DNA from: Lewinellaceae bacterium
GTDB taxonomy: Bacteria > Bacteroidota > Bacteroidia > Chitinophagales > Saprospiraceae
NCBI GenBank assembly: GCA_020636225.1
Contig: JACJYI010000003.1
Location: 620,001 to 684,000 of the forward strand
Length of the DNA: 64,000 nucleotides
Reading direction: 5' to 3'
The position numbers and the translations under genes are program-made. The notes below the pieces were generated by a model. That model searched no databases, was not told the origin of the DNA, and saw nothing but the letters and a program-made list of their open reading frames with translations. Below, piece after piece: positions 26,354 through 34,566 of the stretch (position 1 is the stretch's first letter; the number at the start of each line of letters is the position of its first letter).

Positions 26354-26956
26354 TTAGTTCAGTTCAAAATGAGTGATCACTTCTGCCGGGATATCCATCT
26401 GTTCCAGGAATGGCGTCAGGGTCTTGTCGTAATCCATCACCTTCCAGGAAGAGGCTTGTTTGTCCCGAATGGCCAGCATGATCTTGTCGGCATCGATCTG
26501 GAAGGTGGAGGTGGATTCATCAAAGCGAACATGATCCGCTCCGTATTCGGATACGACATTATGTCGGAGCATCTCCAGGACAGAGTCATCTTGCTGGGCC
26601 CCGCGGTACTCCATGCTCATCACCAGGTGGTAGTTGATACGGGCAAAGGCGCGCCCGTTGGTTCGGAACACGGGAGAGATGGAGGAAACGTCCATTGATT
26701 CAAACCGAAACCGAACCTCTTCATCCGTGAAGAACCGCTGAAAATAGGCCTGCATCTGGTCGCGGGGCAGAATGGTATAGATCCCGGGATAGAGTTCGTC
26801 CAGCAAGCCATCGATCCGCTGGTTTCGGGCGTGGTCCAGGTAGGTGGCCATGGATTGGCGAATGGCCTCATCATCTGTTTGTTGAGCCTGGGACACCTGG
26901 ATGACCGTCAGGGAAACCAACAGGGTAAGCAGGAGGGAGCGGAACAGAACGATCAT
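26354..26956 (-). CDS. Secreted NTF2/SnoaL-like protein of unknown function
   Basis: This encodes 200 aa. The signal peptide is about residues 1-24 (LFRSLLLTLLVSLTVIQVSQAQ). The mature part begins with a helix (DDEAIRQSMATYLDHARNQR). A beta-rich region with FRFESMDVSSISPVFRTNGR, YHLVMSMEYRG and SWKVMDYDKTL follows. The helix-then-sheet order and length suggest an NTF2-like fold, but no catalytic motif is visible. It is the upstream member of a two-gene unit with 25488-26339. Confidence 0.75.
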   Translation of the reverse strand: MIVLFRSLLLTLLVSLTVIQVSQAQQTDDEAIRQSMATYLDHARNQRIDGLLDELYPGIYTILPRDQMQAYFQRFFTDEEVRFRFESMDVSSISPVFRTNGRAFARINYHLVMSMEYRGAQQDDSVLEMLRHNVVSEYGADHVRFDESTSTFQIDADKIMLAIRDKQASSWKVMDYDKTLTPFLEQMDIPAEVITHFELN

Positions 26957-27072
26957 AGTGGACAGATTTAACGTGAAAAATGGTTGGCTGACGGATCAGG
27001 TACAAGGGGTAAACTGCTGAATGGCGTTGAAGTTGCCCTCGTCCGGGAGAAATCCTTGAATCTATCCTTTCC

Positions 27073-27483
27073 TTACAAGGGAGGGAACAGAATGCGTGCC
27101 TCGCCCTTGACAACCGGCTTGCCTTCTTCGTTGGCACAGATCGTCGCAAAGGTGCCGATCCGTTTCTCTTCGTCGTAGGCGGTCAATTCGACCCGGGCAG
27201 TGATCGGCTGGTCGAAGAACACGGGTTTCATGAACCGCAGATCCTGGCTCAGGTAGATGCTGCCTTCCCCTGGATAGATACTTCCGAAAATCCGGGAGAA
27301 CATGGAGCCGGTGAACATCCCATGGGCGACACGTTGCTGGAAAATACTATTGGCGGCGTAGTCTTCATTCAGATGGATGGGGTTGTCATCCAGGGAGATC
27401 TGGGCGAACAACCGGACTTCTTCAGCCGTGAATACGCGGGTGTACTCGACGACTTTTCCGATTTCAGGCAGGGAAGTGGACAT
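27073..27483 (-). CDS. MaoC-like (R)-specific enoyl-CoA hydratase
   Basis: This encodes 136 aa forming a single hot-dog fold. The hydratase-2 motif is visible as ISLDDNPIHLNEDYA, with catalytic candidates Asp32 and His37 and the usual Asn34-Pro35 between them. The downstream GxFTGS-like segment (AHGMFTGSMFSRIFG) and the C-terminal KGEARILFPPL strand also fit the family. Such enzymes hydrate trans-2-enoyl-CoA to (R)-3-hydroxyacyl-CoA or act in related acyl-CoA steps. The start at the MSTSLPEIG methionine gives the standard single-domain length. The frame stays open upstream, but only into sequence belonging to the neighbouring gene. Confidence 0.9.
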   Translation of the reverse strand: MSTSLPEIGKVVEYTRVFTAEEVRLFAQISLDDNPIHLNEDYAANSIFQQRVAHGMFTGSMFSRIFGSIYPGEGSIYLSQDLRFMKPVFFDQPITARVELTAYDEEKRIGTFATICANEEGKPVVKGEARILFPPL

Positions 27484-27530
27484 AGGAGGAATTGGATTAC
27501 GAGGTAAGAGAAATAAGGATTGATGGATGA

Positions 27531-28817
27531 TTATTCGATCTCCATGCCGAGCCAGCCTTCCAGTACCTGGACCATCCTGGCTCGCTCGGCAGGACTGAGG
27601 TTCTTGATCCGTGCCGCCCGATGATCCGTGCCAGGCAGGAAGAACCAGGCAGCATCGACCTGATCGCTGTGGGGCACTGCTGTCGCCGACCATGTATCGG
27701 AGCTTCCATTCAGATAGATGATATGATCCCCTTTCGTCTGGGTCCACTCGAAGACGGTGTTGGTCAGGGTGGGATCGAACCGGATCGGCATATGGTTGGG
27801 CATGAAGACGGCACTGGGATTGGTATCGGTGGGCAGGGCATGGAGCAGCCCTTTGAAGGGCCTGGTTTGATAGCCATAATAGCCGGCCTGGGTGCCGGCC
27901 TGATAGTAGTGGGAGGCAAATCCGATAATATCCCGGTCGGAGAAGAATCCGAAGTCCGAGACCTTCAGGACATGGCTTAGCAGGGAATCGATGGATACAT
28001 CCTTGCCTGGAATGTCGGCACAATCGGAGCCCCATTGCCAGAAGGAGAAGGGATACTCCAGTACGGTGTATTCCCAGGCTTGTTCCAGGGTCAGGTAGGT
28101 GAATTGCAGCCCGGCCCCCCTGGCGAACCAGGACACTCTCGGAAGGACCTGGTCACGGGCCTTGAGCAAGCGCACCTGGACATCATACAATGCCTTCCGG
28201 CAGGCAGCCGTTCCGACGGTATCCAGGAACGTATAGATCCGGGGATCTTCCACACTGTGGTTGATCGGGGCCACAAAGGGGAAGGAAACATCCACATCCT
28301 CCGGATAGAAATACCGGTAGAAGATGGTGGTCTGGCCCCCCTTACTGATCCCGGTGCTCAGCCATTTTCCAGGGTATACATCCCGGAAGAGTTCGCGGAT
28401 CCTGTGGTAATCCGCGGTGGCCTGTTCGAGCGTGAGGTAGGTATAATCTACTGAATCGGGCATGCTCTCCCCGAAGAACCGGTGTTCCACCAGCAACTGG
28501 TTGCCCTGCAGCAATTGTGACAATTCATATCGGGCATCGCGGGTAACGTTGTAGCCATGGGTCACAATGGTCATCGGCTTGTCAAAGCCGGTATGTTCGA
28601 GATAGACCCGCTGCCAGAACGAACCTTTCTCGGGATGCTGATGGTCGAGCGGTTGACGGATCTTCAGTACATAGCTTTCGGAAACCCCTTCCGGCGAATC
28701 CATTGGGATGAAGATGACATCCGGCAAGGCATACAGGGCTTCCTGCAGGTCGGATTTCTGGGCACTGGCCAGGGACGGCAGGGATGCCATCACCAGGGCT
28801 AGGAAGAACAAGCGCAT
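27531..28817 (-). CDS. Secreted serine peptidase of the S37 (PS-10) type
   Basis: This encodes 428 aa with a signal peptide to about Ala19-Gln20. The alpha/beta-hydrolase core shows PLDHQHPEKGSFWQRV, then MTIVTHGYN, then LVEHRFFGESMP. The nucleophile motif is STGISKGGQT, with Ser158. Candidate acid and base residues lie in YLNGSSDTWSA and PGTDHRAAR near the C-terminus. S37-type peptidases were described as tripeptidyl aminopeptidase-like enzymes, and many Bacteroidota homologs are secreted. The family also resembles S28 prolyl peptidases in its order of motifs, so the precise specificity is uncertain. It lies in a same-strand run with the MaoC gene (47 bp gap) and the M23 peptidase (55 bp gap). 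Confidence 0.82.
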   Translation of the reverse strand: MRLFFLALVMASLPSLASAQKSDLQEALYALPDVIFIPMDSPEGVSESYVLKIRQPLDHQHPEKGSFWQRVYLEHTGFDKPMTIVTHGYNVTRDARYELSQLLQGNQLLVEHRFFGESMPDSVDYTYLTLEQATADYHRIRELFRDVYPGKWLSTGISKGGQTTIFYRYFYPEDVDVSFPFVAPINHSVEDPRIYTFLDTVGTAACRKALYDVQVRLLKARDQVLPRVSWFARGAGLQFTYLTLEQAWEYTVLEYPFSFWQWGSDCADIPGKDVSIDSLLSHVLKVSDFGFFSDRDIIGFASHYYQAGTQAGYYGYQTRPFKGLLHALPTDTNPSAVFMPNHMPIRFDPTLTNTVFEWTQTKGDHIIYLNGSSDTWSATAVPHSDQVDAAWFFLPGTDHRAARIKNLSPAERARMVQVLEGWLGMEIE

Positions 28818-28872
28818 GGTATCTGTATTGTTGCCCCGAAGCTACGGGATTCCACCCACTGCACCATACGGT

Positions 28873-29706
28873 TCAGTCAATCTGGCCCGGATGGGAGGTC
28901 CTGGTATATACCTGTCCTTCCCTGGGGCGCACCGGTTTCCCTGATGCATCCATGATCTGAAAGGGGATGGTCCTTCTGTTCAGTCCGTTCGGCACGGACA
29001 CGTCGAAATGCAAGTGCGGACCGGAGGTATATCCCGTATTGCCGCTTCGTCCGATGCGCTGTCCGGCCTCGACCAGGTCCCCGATCTCCACGTCGACCCC
29101 GCCTTGTTGCAGGTGGACGTAGTTGCCAAAGGTGCCATCCTCATGTTGGATCAGGACAAAGTTTCCGTATTTCATGCATCGGGGGGCATTGCAGTGCCGG
29201 TCTGAATCCTCCTTCAGATCGATCACCCGTCCTGCCCGGGCCGCGGTGACTGGTGTGCCGACCGGCATGTCCAGGTCAATGGCATAGTCATTCCGGTGGC
29301 TGGTTGCCCCCTTGAATCCCTGGTTGATCCGCACCGGCCGTCCGGGTTCGACAGGCAGCCAATAGATCTGATCCGCATCAGGATGGACATTCCAGATATC
29401 TCCCTGGGAGATGGTATAGCTGAACCGGGAGGAGTACCCTTGCCCTTGGCGCTTTTGGTTGAGTCGAAGGATCTCCGTGGGTTCAAAAGGCCCCCACAAG
29501 ACGATTCGTACGGGCAAGGGTTGATCCGCAACCAGGTTCCTGACCTGTACATCCAGTTCGATCGAGAAGAGACCGGCCAGATCGCAGGCTGCGGTGTATA
29601 CCACATCGCCTGTCGTCGGATCTTCCGTCCATTGGATGACCACCGGCGATTGGGCATGAAGATGCATATGGGTCAACAGGAGTAAAGGGAAGATCAGGTA
29701 TCGCAT
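28873..29706 (-). CDS. Secreted M23-family metallopeptidase (LytM-like)
   Basis: This encodes 277 aa. The start at MRYLIFPLLLLTHMHLHA was chosen because it begins a clear signal peptide; upstream in-frame codons encode nothing family-like. Residues about 20-150 form a beta-rich N-terminal domain. The M23 domain follows, with zinc-ligand motifs HRNDYAIDLDMPVGTPV (His and Asp) and GPHLHFDVS (His-x-His). It also shows the family segments GRVIDLKEDS, NFVLIQHEDGTFGNYVHL and GRSGNTGYTSG. M23 enzymes cut peptide cross-links in peptidoglycan or act as secreted endopeptidases; all key ligands are present. It lies in the same direction as the S37 peptidase gene downstream. Confidence 0.9.
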   Translation of the reverse strand: MRYLIFPLLLLTHMHLHAQSPVVIQWTEDPTTGDVVYTAACDLAGLFSIELDVQVRNLVADQPLPVRIVLWGPFEPTEILRLNQKRQGQGYSSRFSYTISQGDIWNVHPDADQIYWLPVEPGRPVRINQGFKGATSHRNDYAIDLDMPVGTPVTAARAGRVIDLKEDSDRHCNAPRCMKYGNFVLIQHEDGTFGNYVHLQQGGVDVEIGDLVEAGQRIGRSGNTGYTSGPHLHFDVSVPNGLNRRTIPFQIMDASGKPVRPREGQVYTRTSHPGQID

Positions 29707-29900
29707 GGTGCAAATGGGCCGATGATCGATCCAACGTCGCGATGACTGCGGAAAGTATCTTGACCAGCCACATGGGGTTTCAGGCCATCCGAATTGACAT
29801 ATAGTAAAAAAGTATGTGTTTGTGGCAAAAGTTGCTTCATATGAAGGGTTGGGTTCCCGGAATTTTGACATGCATTCATTCTTCACTAAACAGAACAATC

Positions 29901-30713
29901 ATGACGACGCTGCACCCCTTCAGGCTTCTGATCCTTTTTCTGGCCATGTTCCTGGCCTGTGAATCGTTTGGCCAGGCCTCTCCGAATGAGAAGTGGCTCC
30001 TTCCGGGGAAGACCATCCGCATTCGACTGGCCGCGAGCAAGGCCGTGCCCGACCTGTCGGATCGCCTTGCCGGTGAGTTCGACAAAACGGGCTTTGGAGA
30101 TGTCCGGTCAAGTGAAACGGGTCTGTGGATCCTGTCATTCGATTCATCTGACGATTATCCGCTTTCGGAAGGCAGTTCATTGGGCCTGGAGTTCGGCGTG
30201 GATTATCGCCTCCGGCCCAAGTGGTGGGTGGGCCTGTCTGTCGGACGGGATGCCAGCGCTGGTGCTTCGGGTTTTCGTCGGATATCCAGCTCTTCCCTCT
30301 CCATTGGTCAACCGGGCAACTGGCCGCTCTTCTATTCATTGAGTACGTCCGGCCATACGGCCTATCGATTTGTTTCCTCCGCCTACCTGGGAATACGGGC
30401 GGAATATCAGTTGACCCCGAGGTGCGCTGTTCATGTTGGGCCTACCCTGGATCTCCGTTGGATCAGCAATGGCGAACAATTCCAGTATCAAGTCAGGAAG
30501 GAATGGCGGCCGGGTGGTGTAGCCGGTGCGCAGGTCTCCCTCAACCGTTGGTTGCGGGTCTTTGCGGAAGGTCGCCTTCGATCAGCAGTAACGTTTGACG
30601 GGTTTTCCATCGAAAGTTCGGACAACGACGGGGAATACAAGTCCTATCTGTCTTCCTTTACCCTGAGAATGTCCCACATCCGCCTGGGCGCCCGGGTCGA
30701 TCTGGCATTTTAG
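29901..30713 (+). CDS. Predicted outer-membrane beta-barrel-like protein, function unknown
   Basis: This encodes 270 aa from the MTTLHPFRLLILFLAMFLAC start. That start opens a signal peptide (cleavage near SFGQ); a longer in-frame extension to 29814 has no signal-like start. The mature sequence shows alternating beta strands with aromatic ends. Examples are SLGLEFGVDYRLRPKWWVGL, SSAYLGIRAEYQL, AVHVGPTLDL and a C-terminal RMSHIRLGARVDLAF ending in Phe, typical of outer-membrane barrels. No specific family was recognised. It is divergent from the M23 peptidase and convergent with the GLPGLI gene, with only 6 bp between stops. Confidence 0.75.
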   Translation: MTTLHPFRLLILFLAMFLACESFGQASPNEKWLLPGKTIRIRLAASKAVPDLSDRLAGEFDKTGFGDVRSSETGLWILSFDSSDDYPLSEGSSLGLEFGVDYRLRPKWWVGLSVGRDASAGASGFRRISSSSLSIGQPGNWPLFYSLSTSGHTAYRFVSSAYLGIRAEYQLTPRCAVHVGPTLDLRWISNGEQFQYQVRKEWRPGGVAGAQVSLNRWLRVFAEGRLRSAVTFDGFSIESSDNDGEYKSYLSSFTLRMSHIRLGARVDLAF

Positions 30714-30719
30714 TCCAGG

Positions 30720-31478
30720 TCAATATCGGATACTCCAGTAAGGATTCCGCTCGGCTCCCACGCTGTCCTTCAGGTAGGTGCGGATCAGATCCTGATATTG
30801 GGCCAGATCGATCTTCTTGCCCTTCATTCTTTTGGGTAGGCCCACACCATCGGGCATGGGCTTGAGATCGATCTTGGTCGCCGTGACGATCAAAGCCCCA
30901 CCATTCACTTCCATCTCCAGGATGGCGCCGGGCAATCCACACAGCATTTCGGGGCCGACTGGCACCGGGATCTCATCGGTGAACCAGGCGATAATGTGCT
31001 GGTTCTTGATGGTGTCCCAGGTCTCCGCACTCATGCATACGTAGCCCTGGATATCCTTGATCTCCGTGCGGATCTTCCACTTGGGAAATTGCAGGTCATC
31101 CTCGACCAGATAGGTCCGGTCCAGCATCTCCATCCAGTCGGTGCGGCGCATATTCTGAAGATCCCGATGGATCAGGTAGTCGTCTTTGCGCCAGGCCCAG
31201 CCATTGTCCTCGCTGGTGGCGGCAGTCTCATCATGGGTGTAGCTGCTTTCATTCGCGGTGAATCGCAGGATATAGTTGCTGGAATACCCGTCGTCGGAGC
31301 CCCAGGTGAGCGTGGCCCGATCCTTTTCCGCCTGACTGAGATAGGGGAGTTCTTCCATGATCCTGACCCAGTAGGATGTGCGTTCATAGGTGATCTCGCC
31401 ACTGACGTTTTGGCCGCACAAGGACACTGTGCCAAGGATGAGGAGGAAAAGACTATAGATTGATCGCATCCGATTCAT
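30720..31478 (-). CDS. GLPGLI-family protein
   Basis: This encodes 252 aa. The signal peptide ends near SLCGQ; the start may equally be the internal methionine three codons later. Family hallmarks are the N-terminal SGEITYERTSYW, the central FPKWKI and GYVCMSAET segments, and the diagnostic motif in PEMLCGLPGAILEMEVNGG. GLPGLI proteins are periplasmic proteins of Bacteroidota, usually encoded beside a TonB-dependent receptor. That is the case here: a receptor gene ends 33 bp upstream on the same strand. The molecular role of the family is not established; a link to metal or porphyrin transport has been suggested only from context. Confidence 0.9.
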   Translation of the reverse strand: MNRMRSIYSLFLLILGTVSLCGQNVSGEITYERTSYWVRIMEELPYLSQAEKDRATLTWGSDDGYSSNYILRFTANESSYTHDETAATSEDNGWAWRKDDYLIHRDLQNMRRTDWMEMLDRTYLVEDDLQFPKWKIRTEIKDIQGYVCMSAETWDTIKNQHIIAWFTDEIPVPVGPEMLCGLPGAILEMEVNGGALIVTATKIDLKPMPDGVGLPKRMKGKKIDLAQYQDLIRTYLKDSVGAERNPYWSIRY

Positions 31479-31511
31479 TTGTGCTAGGAAGTATGATGTT
31501 CAATGAAAAAG

Positions 31512-34349
31512 TTACCACCAGCCCCGGTTCTTTTTCAGGCTGGTCTCTATACCCTGAAGGTTGTACGTGAAGGATAACATGGCATATCGCGCCAGAGTGG
31601 TGGTCCGGGTCTCGCTGACAATGTTGGCGGTGGCAAATTGATTCACACCCAGGTTCCGGTTCAACAGGTCATATCCCGACAGACGGATCTCGCCGCGCTT
31701 GTTCGGAAAGAGCACCTTGTACAGGGAGGCGCTCAGGATGGGGACATCCTGGTTGAACCCGAATCGATCGTTCTGGTAGATATCATAATCAAAATGGATA
31801 TTGGCGAAGATGCCCCAGACGAGGATGGTGTTCAGGTCGACGCTGTAGGTCTGGTTGAACAGTTGCTGGTTTTGCTCCGCATTGATGGAATACTTCGTAT
31901 CGGTCAGGTTGAACCGCCCACTCAGATACAGGGTAAACCGATCCCCGGGGGTCACATTCAGTCGAAGATTGGTCCAGTGCCCGTTGGAAAAGGTCTCATT
32001 CTCCACGGCATTGACCAGGGCGAAGCGCTTGTTCCAGCTGTAGCTGTAATTCAGGTTGATGGTGAACTTGTTCTTGACGATCGGGAACCCGTAGCTCACC
32101 GACGCCCACAGGGATTGACCACCCTTGTAGTTGATCGTCCGCGAATTGGTGACCAACAGGGAGTCGACCGTTTGCTCCTGGACAAAGGCATTCTCCACGA
32201 TCCGGAAATTGATGTTGGTGAACAGGTTGGTGAAGGTGGCCGGACTGAAGCGCCGGAAACTCATTCGAATATTGTGATCGATCTGGGGGATCAGGTTGGG
32301 GTTGCCCTCCCGGATGAACAGCGGATTGCTGTTGTCGATCACCGGCTGCAGGTTCCGCATGGAAGGCTCGCGTGCGGTGACAACATAACCTCCGTCAAGA
32401 TACCGATTGCGCTTCAGGTCAATACTCATATTGACATTGGGGATCCAGTTCGGGAAGGTCCGCCGGATGACCGTGTCGATCATGCCGGATGGTCCGCTGC
32501 GGAAGTCACCCTCCAGCTGGAATTCCTGGCGGGCCAGGCCGGCTGAAATGTTGATCCCTTTATAGGAGTATCGCAATGACGTACCCAGGCGATGAAGGTC
32601 GATCCGGTTGTCATAGTATCGGCTCAGGAAATCATTGGGGGCAGGGAGGTCCTGGACGACATCGGCCACGTCACGGTCTACGCTTTCCAGACGGAGATTG
32701 TAGTTGTAGAACGTCTGCCAGTACCAGCGCTTGCCAAACGGTTCGACATAAATGGCGCTGGACTTGACCTGCTGGCGCAATCCGACCGCATCGATCTGTT
32801 GCTCGATCACCAGGGTGGAATCCAGGGCTCCACTGTCGTCATAGAACTCATTGATGCTGGACTGTGTGCCGGTCTGTTCGGAGTCGTTGACAAAATAGGC
32901 GCCGCTCCAGCCCAGGCTGCGGCCCTTCTTCTTGAATTTCTTCCGGTAGATCAGGCTGCCGGTCAGATAGCGGGCATCCTGCTGGAACCGGTTGTCGAAT
33001 TGCGTGAAATTGGACAGCTGGTTGTTGGACCGGAAATACCGGTACGTGCCATCATTGAGATTGTCCCGCTGGTTCAACACGCCATTGGCATTGAAGACGA
33101 GGGTGTTCAGGGAGTCGATCTTCTGTTCGATCCTGAATTGCACCCGGTGCCCCATGTTGGTATTGTCCTGCGAGCTGATGTCCTGATTGGTATAGGTGGC
33201 GTCCGGCAGGAAATTCTGTTGGTTCCGGGTGGCTTCGGCCATCAGCTGAGACCGATCGAAGAAGTAGACCGCATTCAGATCGGTCTTCTCATGCGCATAG
33301 GTGTAATTCAGCCCTCCCTGGATGTTGCGGGGGAAACCGGCGGATTGATCCCCGAAAAAACTGTTTTCAATATCCCCGATATCATCATCTCCTTCGTCGC
33401 CACCATAGCGGATGATGTAGCCACCGCCTGAACCAAAGCCGAAATCCCCGTCATCGTCCCAGTTGAAGGACTGACTGCCCCGGAAATCCTGGTAGTCATC
33501 CCAGCTCAGGCCGTTTCGGCCGGTATTGTTGCCGATGCCGATGATGGAAAACTGTTCCTTGTCGTTGAACTTGTTGAAGTTGCCCTTGAGTTCTGCGCGC
33601 TCCTCGGTGCCGGCCCCGGCGATGATCTTGCCAAAGCCGCCCTTCTTGAATTCGTCCTTGAGCTCGAGGTTCATGGTCTTTTCGGGAGGTGTGGACGAAG
33701 CCCCGGTCAGTTTTTCTTCCTCGGATTGTTCGTCAAACACCTGTACTTTCTTGACTCCTTCAGCCGGCAGGTTCTTGGTGGCCGTCTTCGGGTCATTGCC
33801 AAAGAACCGCTTGCCATCGACCGTCACCCGGGTGACAGCCTGGCCTTCGGCGGTGATCCCACCGTCCTGTCCGACCTCGATGCCGGGCAGCCGACGCAGC
33901 AGGTCCTCCACGGATGAGCCGGGAGCCACCTTGAATTTGCTGGCGTCATACTCGATGGTATCGCCACGGATGGACATCGGCGCCTTGGCCGCCTTGACCA
34001 CCACTTCGAACAGGTCCTTGGCGATCTCTTCCAGACGGATCTCTCCGATGTCGATATCGCCACTGGTTTGCGGATCGATATGGATGATCCGGGGCATATA
34101 GCCCACGTAGCTGATCTTCACCAGGGCACTGGTGCGCTTCTGATTCTTCAGGAGGAAGCGCCCCTGTTCATCGGCACGGGTATAGCTGATCAGAGTCGTG
34201 TCGACCGGGTCGAGCAGTAGTACAGTGGAGAGGGGAAGGGGAGCACCCAGCGTGTCGACCACCGTTCCCGAAATGTCCAGGTTCCTGGACTGTCCGAACA
34301 AGGAGTGGGCGATCAGCAGGAGTGCTGACAAGGTGAGAATACGCTGCAT
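31512..34349 (-). CDS. TonB-dependent receptor-like outer-membrane protein (CarboxypepD_reg plus OMP beta-barrel family 3)
   Basis: This encodes 945 aa. The signal peptide is about 1-20 (LTLSALLLIAHSLFGQ). A carboxypeptidase-regulatory-like domain covers about 21-105 (LDISGTVVDTLGAPLPLSTV, SYVGYMPRI). The plug domain lies at about 120-215 (YDASKFKVAPGSSVEDLLRR, LPGIEV, VTVDGKRFFGNDPKTA). The rest is a 22-strand-type barrel with GYDLLNRNLGVNQF near the C-terminus and a terminal Trp-Trp. The architecture matches the outer-membrane beta-barrel family common in Bacteroidota rather than SusC. It is probably co-transcribed with the downstream GLPGLI gene. The substrate cannot be read from sequence. 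Confidence 0.9.
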   Translation of the reverse strand: MQRILTLSALLLIAHSLFGQSRNLDISGTVVDTLGAPLPLSTVLLLDPVDTTLISYTRADEQGRFLLKNQKRTSALVKISYVGYMPRIIHIDPQTSGDIDIGEIRLEEIAKDLFEVVVKAAKAPMSIRGDTIEYDASKFKVAPGSSVEDLLRRLPGIEVGQDGGITAEGQAVTRVTVDGKRFFGNDPKTATKNLPAEGVKKVQVFDEQSEEEKLTGASSTPPEKTMNLELKDEFKKGGFGKIIAGAGTEERAELKGNFNKFNDKEQFSIIGIGNNTGRNGLSWDDYQDFRGSQSFNWDDDGDFGFGSGGGYIIRYGGDEGDDDIGDIENSFFGDQSAGFPRNIQGGLNYTYAHEKTDLNAVYFFDRSQLMAEATRNQQNFLPDATYTNQDISSQDNTNMGHRVQFRIEQKIDSLNTLVFNANGVLNQRDNLNDGTYRYFRSNNQLSNFTQFDNRFQQDARYLTGSLIYRKKFKKKGRSLGWSGAYFVNDSEQTGTQSSINEFYDDSGALDSTLVIEQQIDAVGLRQQVKSSAIYVEPFGKRWYWQTFYNYNLRLESVDRDVADVVQDLPAPNDFLSRYYDNRIDLHRLGTSLRYSYKGINISAGLARQEFQLEGDFRSGPSGMIDTVIRRTFPNWIPNVNMSIDLKRNRYLDGGYVVTAREPSMRNLQPVIDNSNPLFIREGNPNLIPQIDHNIRMSFRRFSPATFTNLFTNINFRIVENAFVQEQTVDSLLVTNSRTINYKGGQSLWASVSYGFPIVKNKFTINLNYSYSWNKRFALVNAVENETFSNGHWTNLRLNVTPGDRFTLYLSGRFNLTDTKYSINAEQNQQLFNQTYSVDLNTILVWGIFANIHFDYDIYQNDRFGFNQDVPILSASLYKVLFPNKRGEIRLSGYDLLNRNLGVNQFATANIVSETRTTTLARYAMLSFTYNLQGIETSLKKNRGWW

Positions 34350-34506
34350 AGTGTTGTCCGTTAATCGATGCCTTGAAGATGGGATTCTTCCCCTGGATGT
34401 ACAACCATCTTAACGGTATGGTAACAAGATTGATTGCGCGGGCAGGAAGGGATGATCGGGAAACATGATCGGGTTTTTCCGAAAAATTCGATCCTGACAA
34501 TGGGCA

Positions 34507-34534
34507 TTGGTCCCGGCCGCAAACCCTACCTTTA
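34507..34534 (+). promoter_or_regulatory. Candidate Bacteroidetes-type promoter for purL
   Basis: TTG at 34507-34509 is followed after 17 bp by TACCTTTA (34527-34534), one base off the TAnnTTTG -7 consensus. A start about 7 bases further would leave a ~25-nt leader before the purL ATG. No purine riboswitch or operator was recognised. Confidence 0.4.
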
Positions 34535-34566
34535 CGCCTTCAATTTCCCAGGAAAACCCCGCCCTC

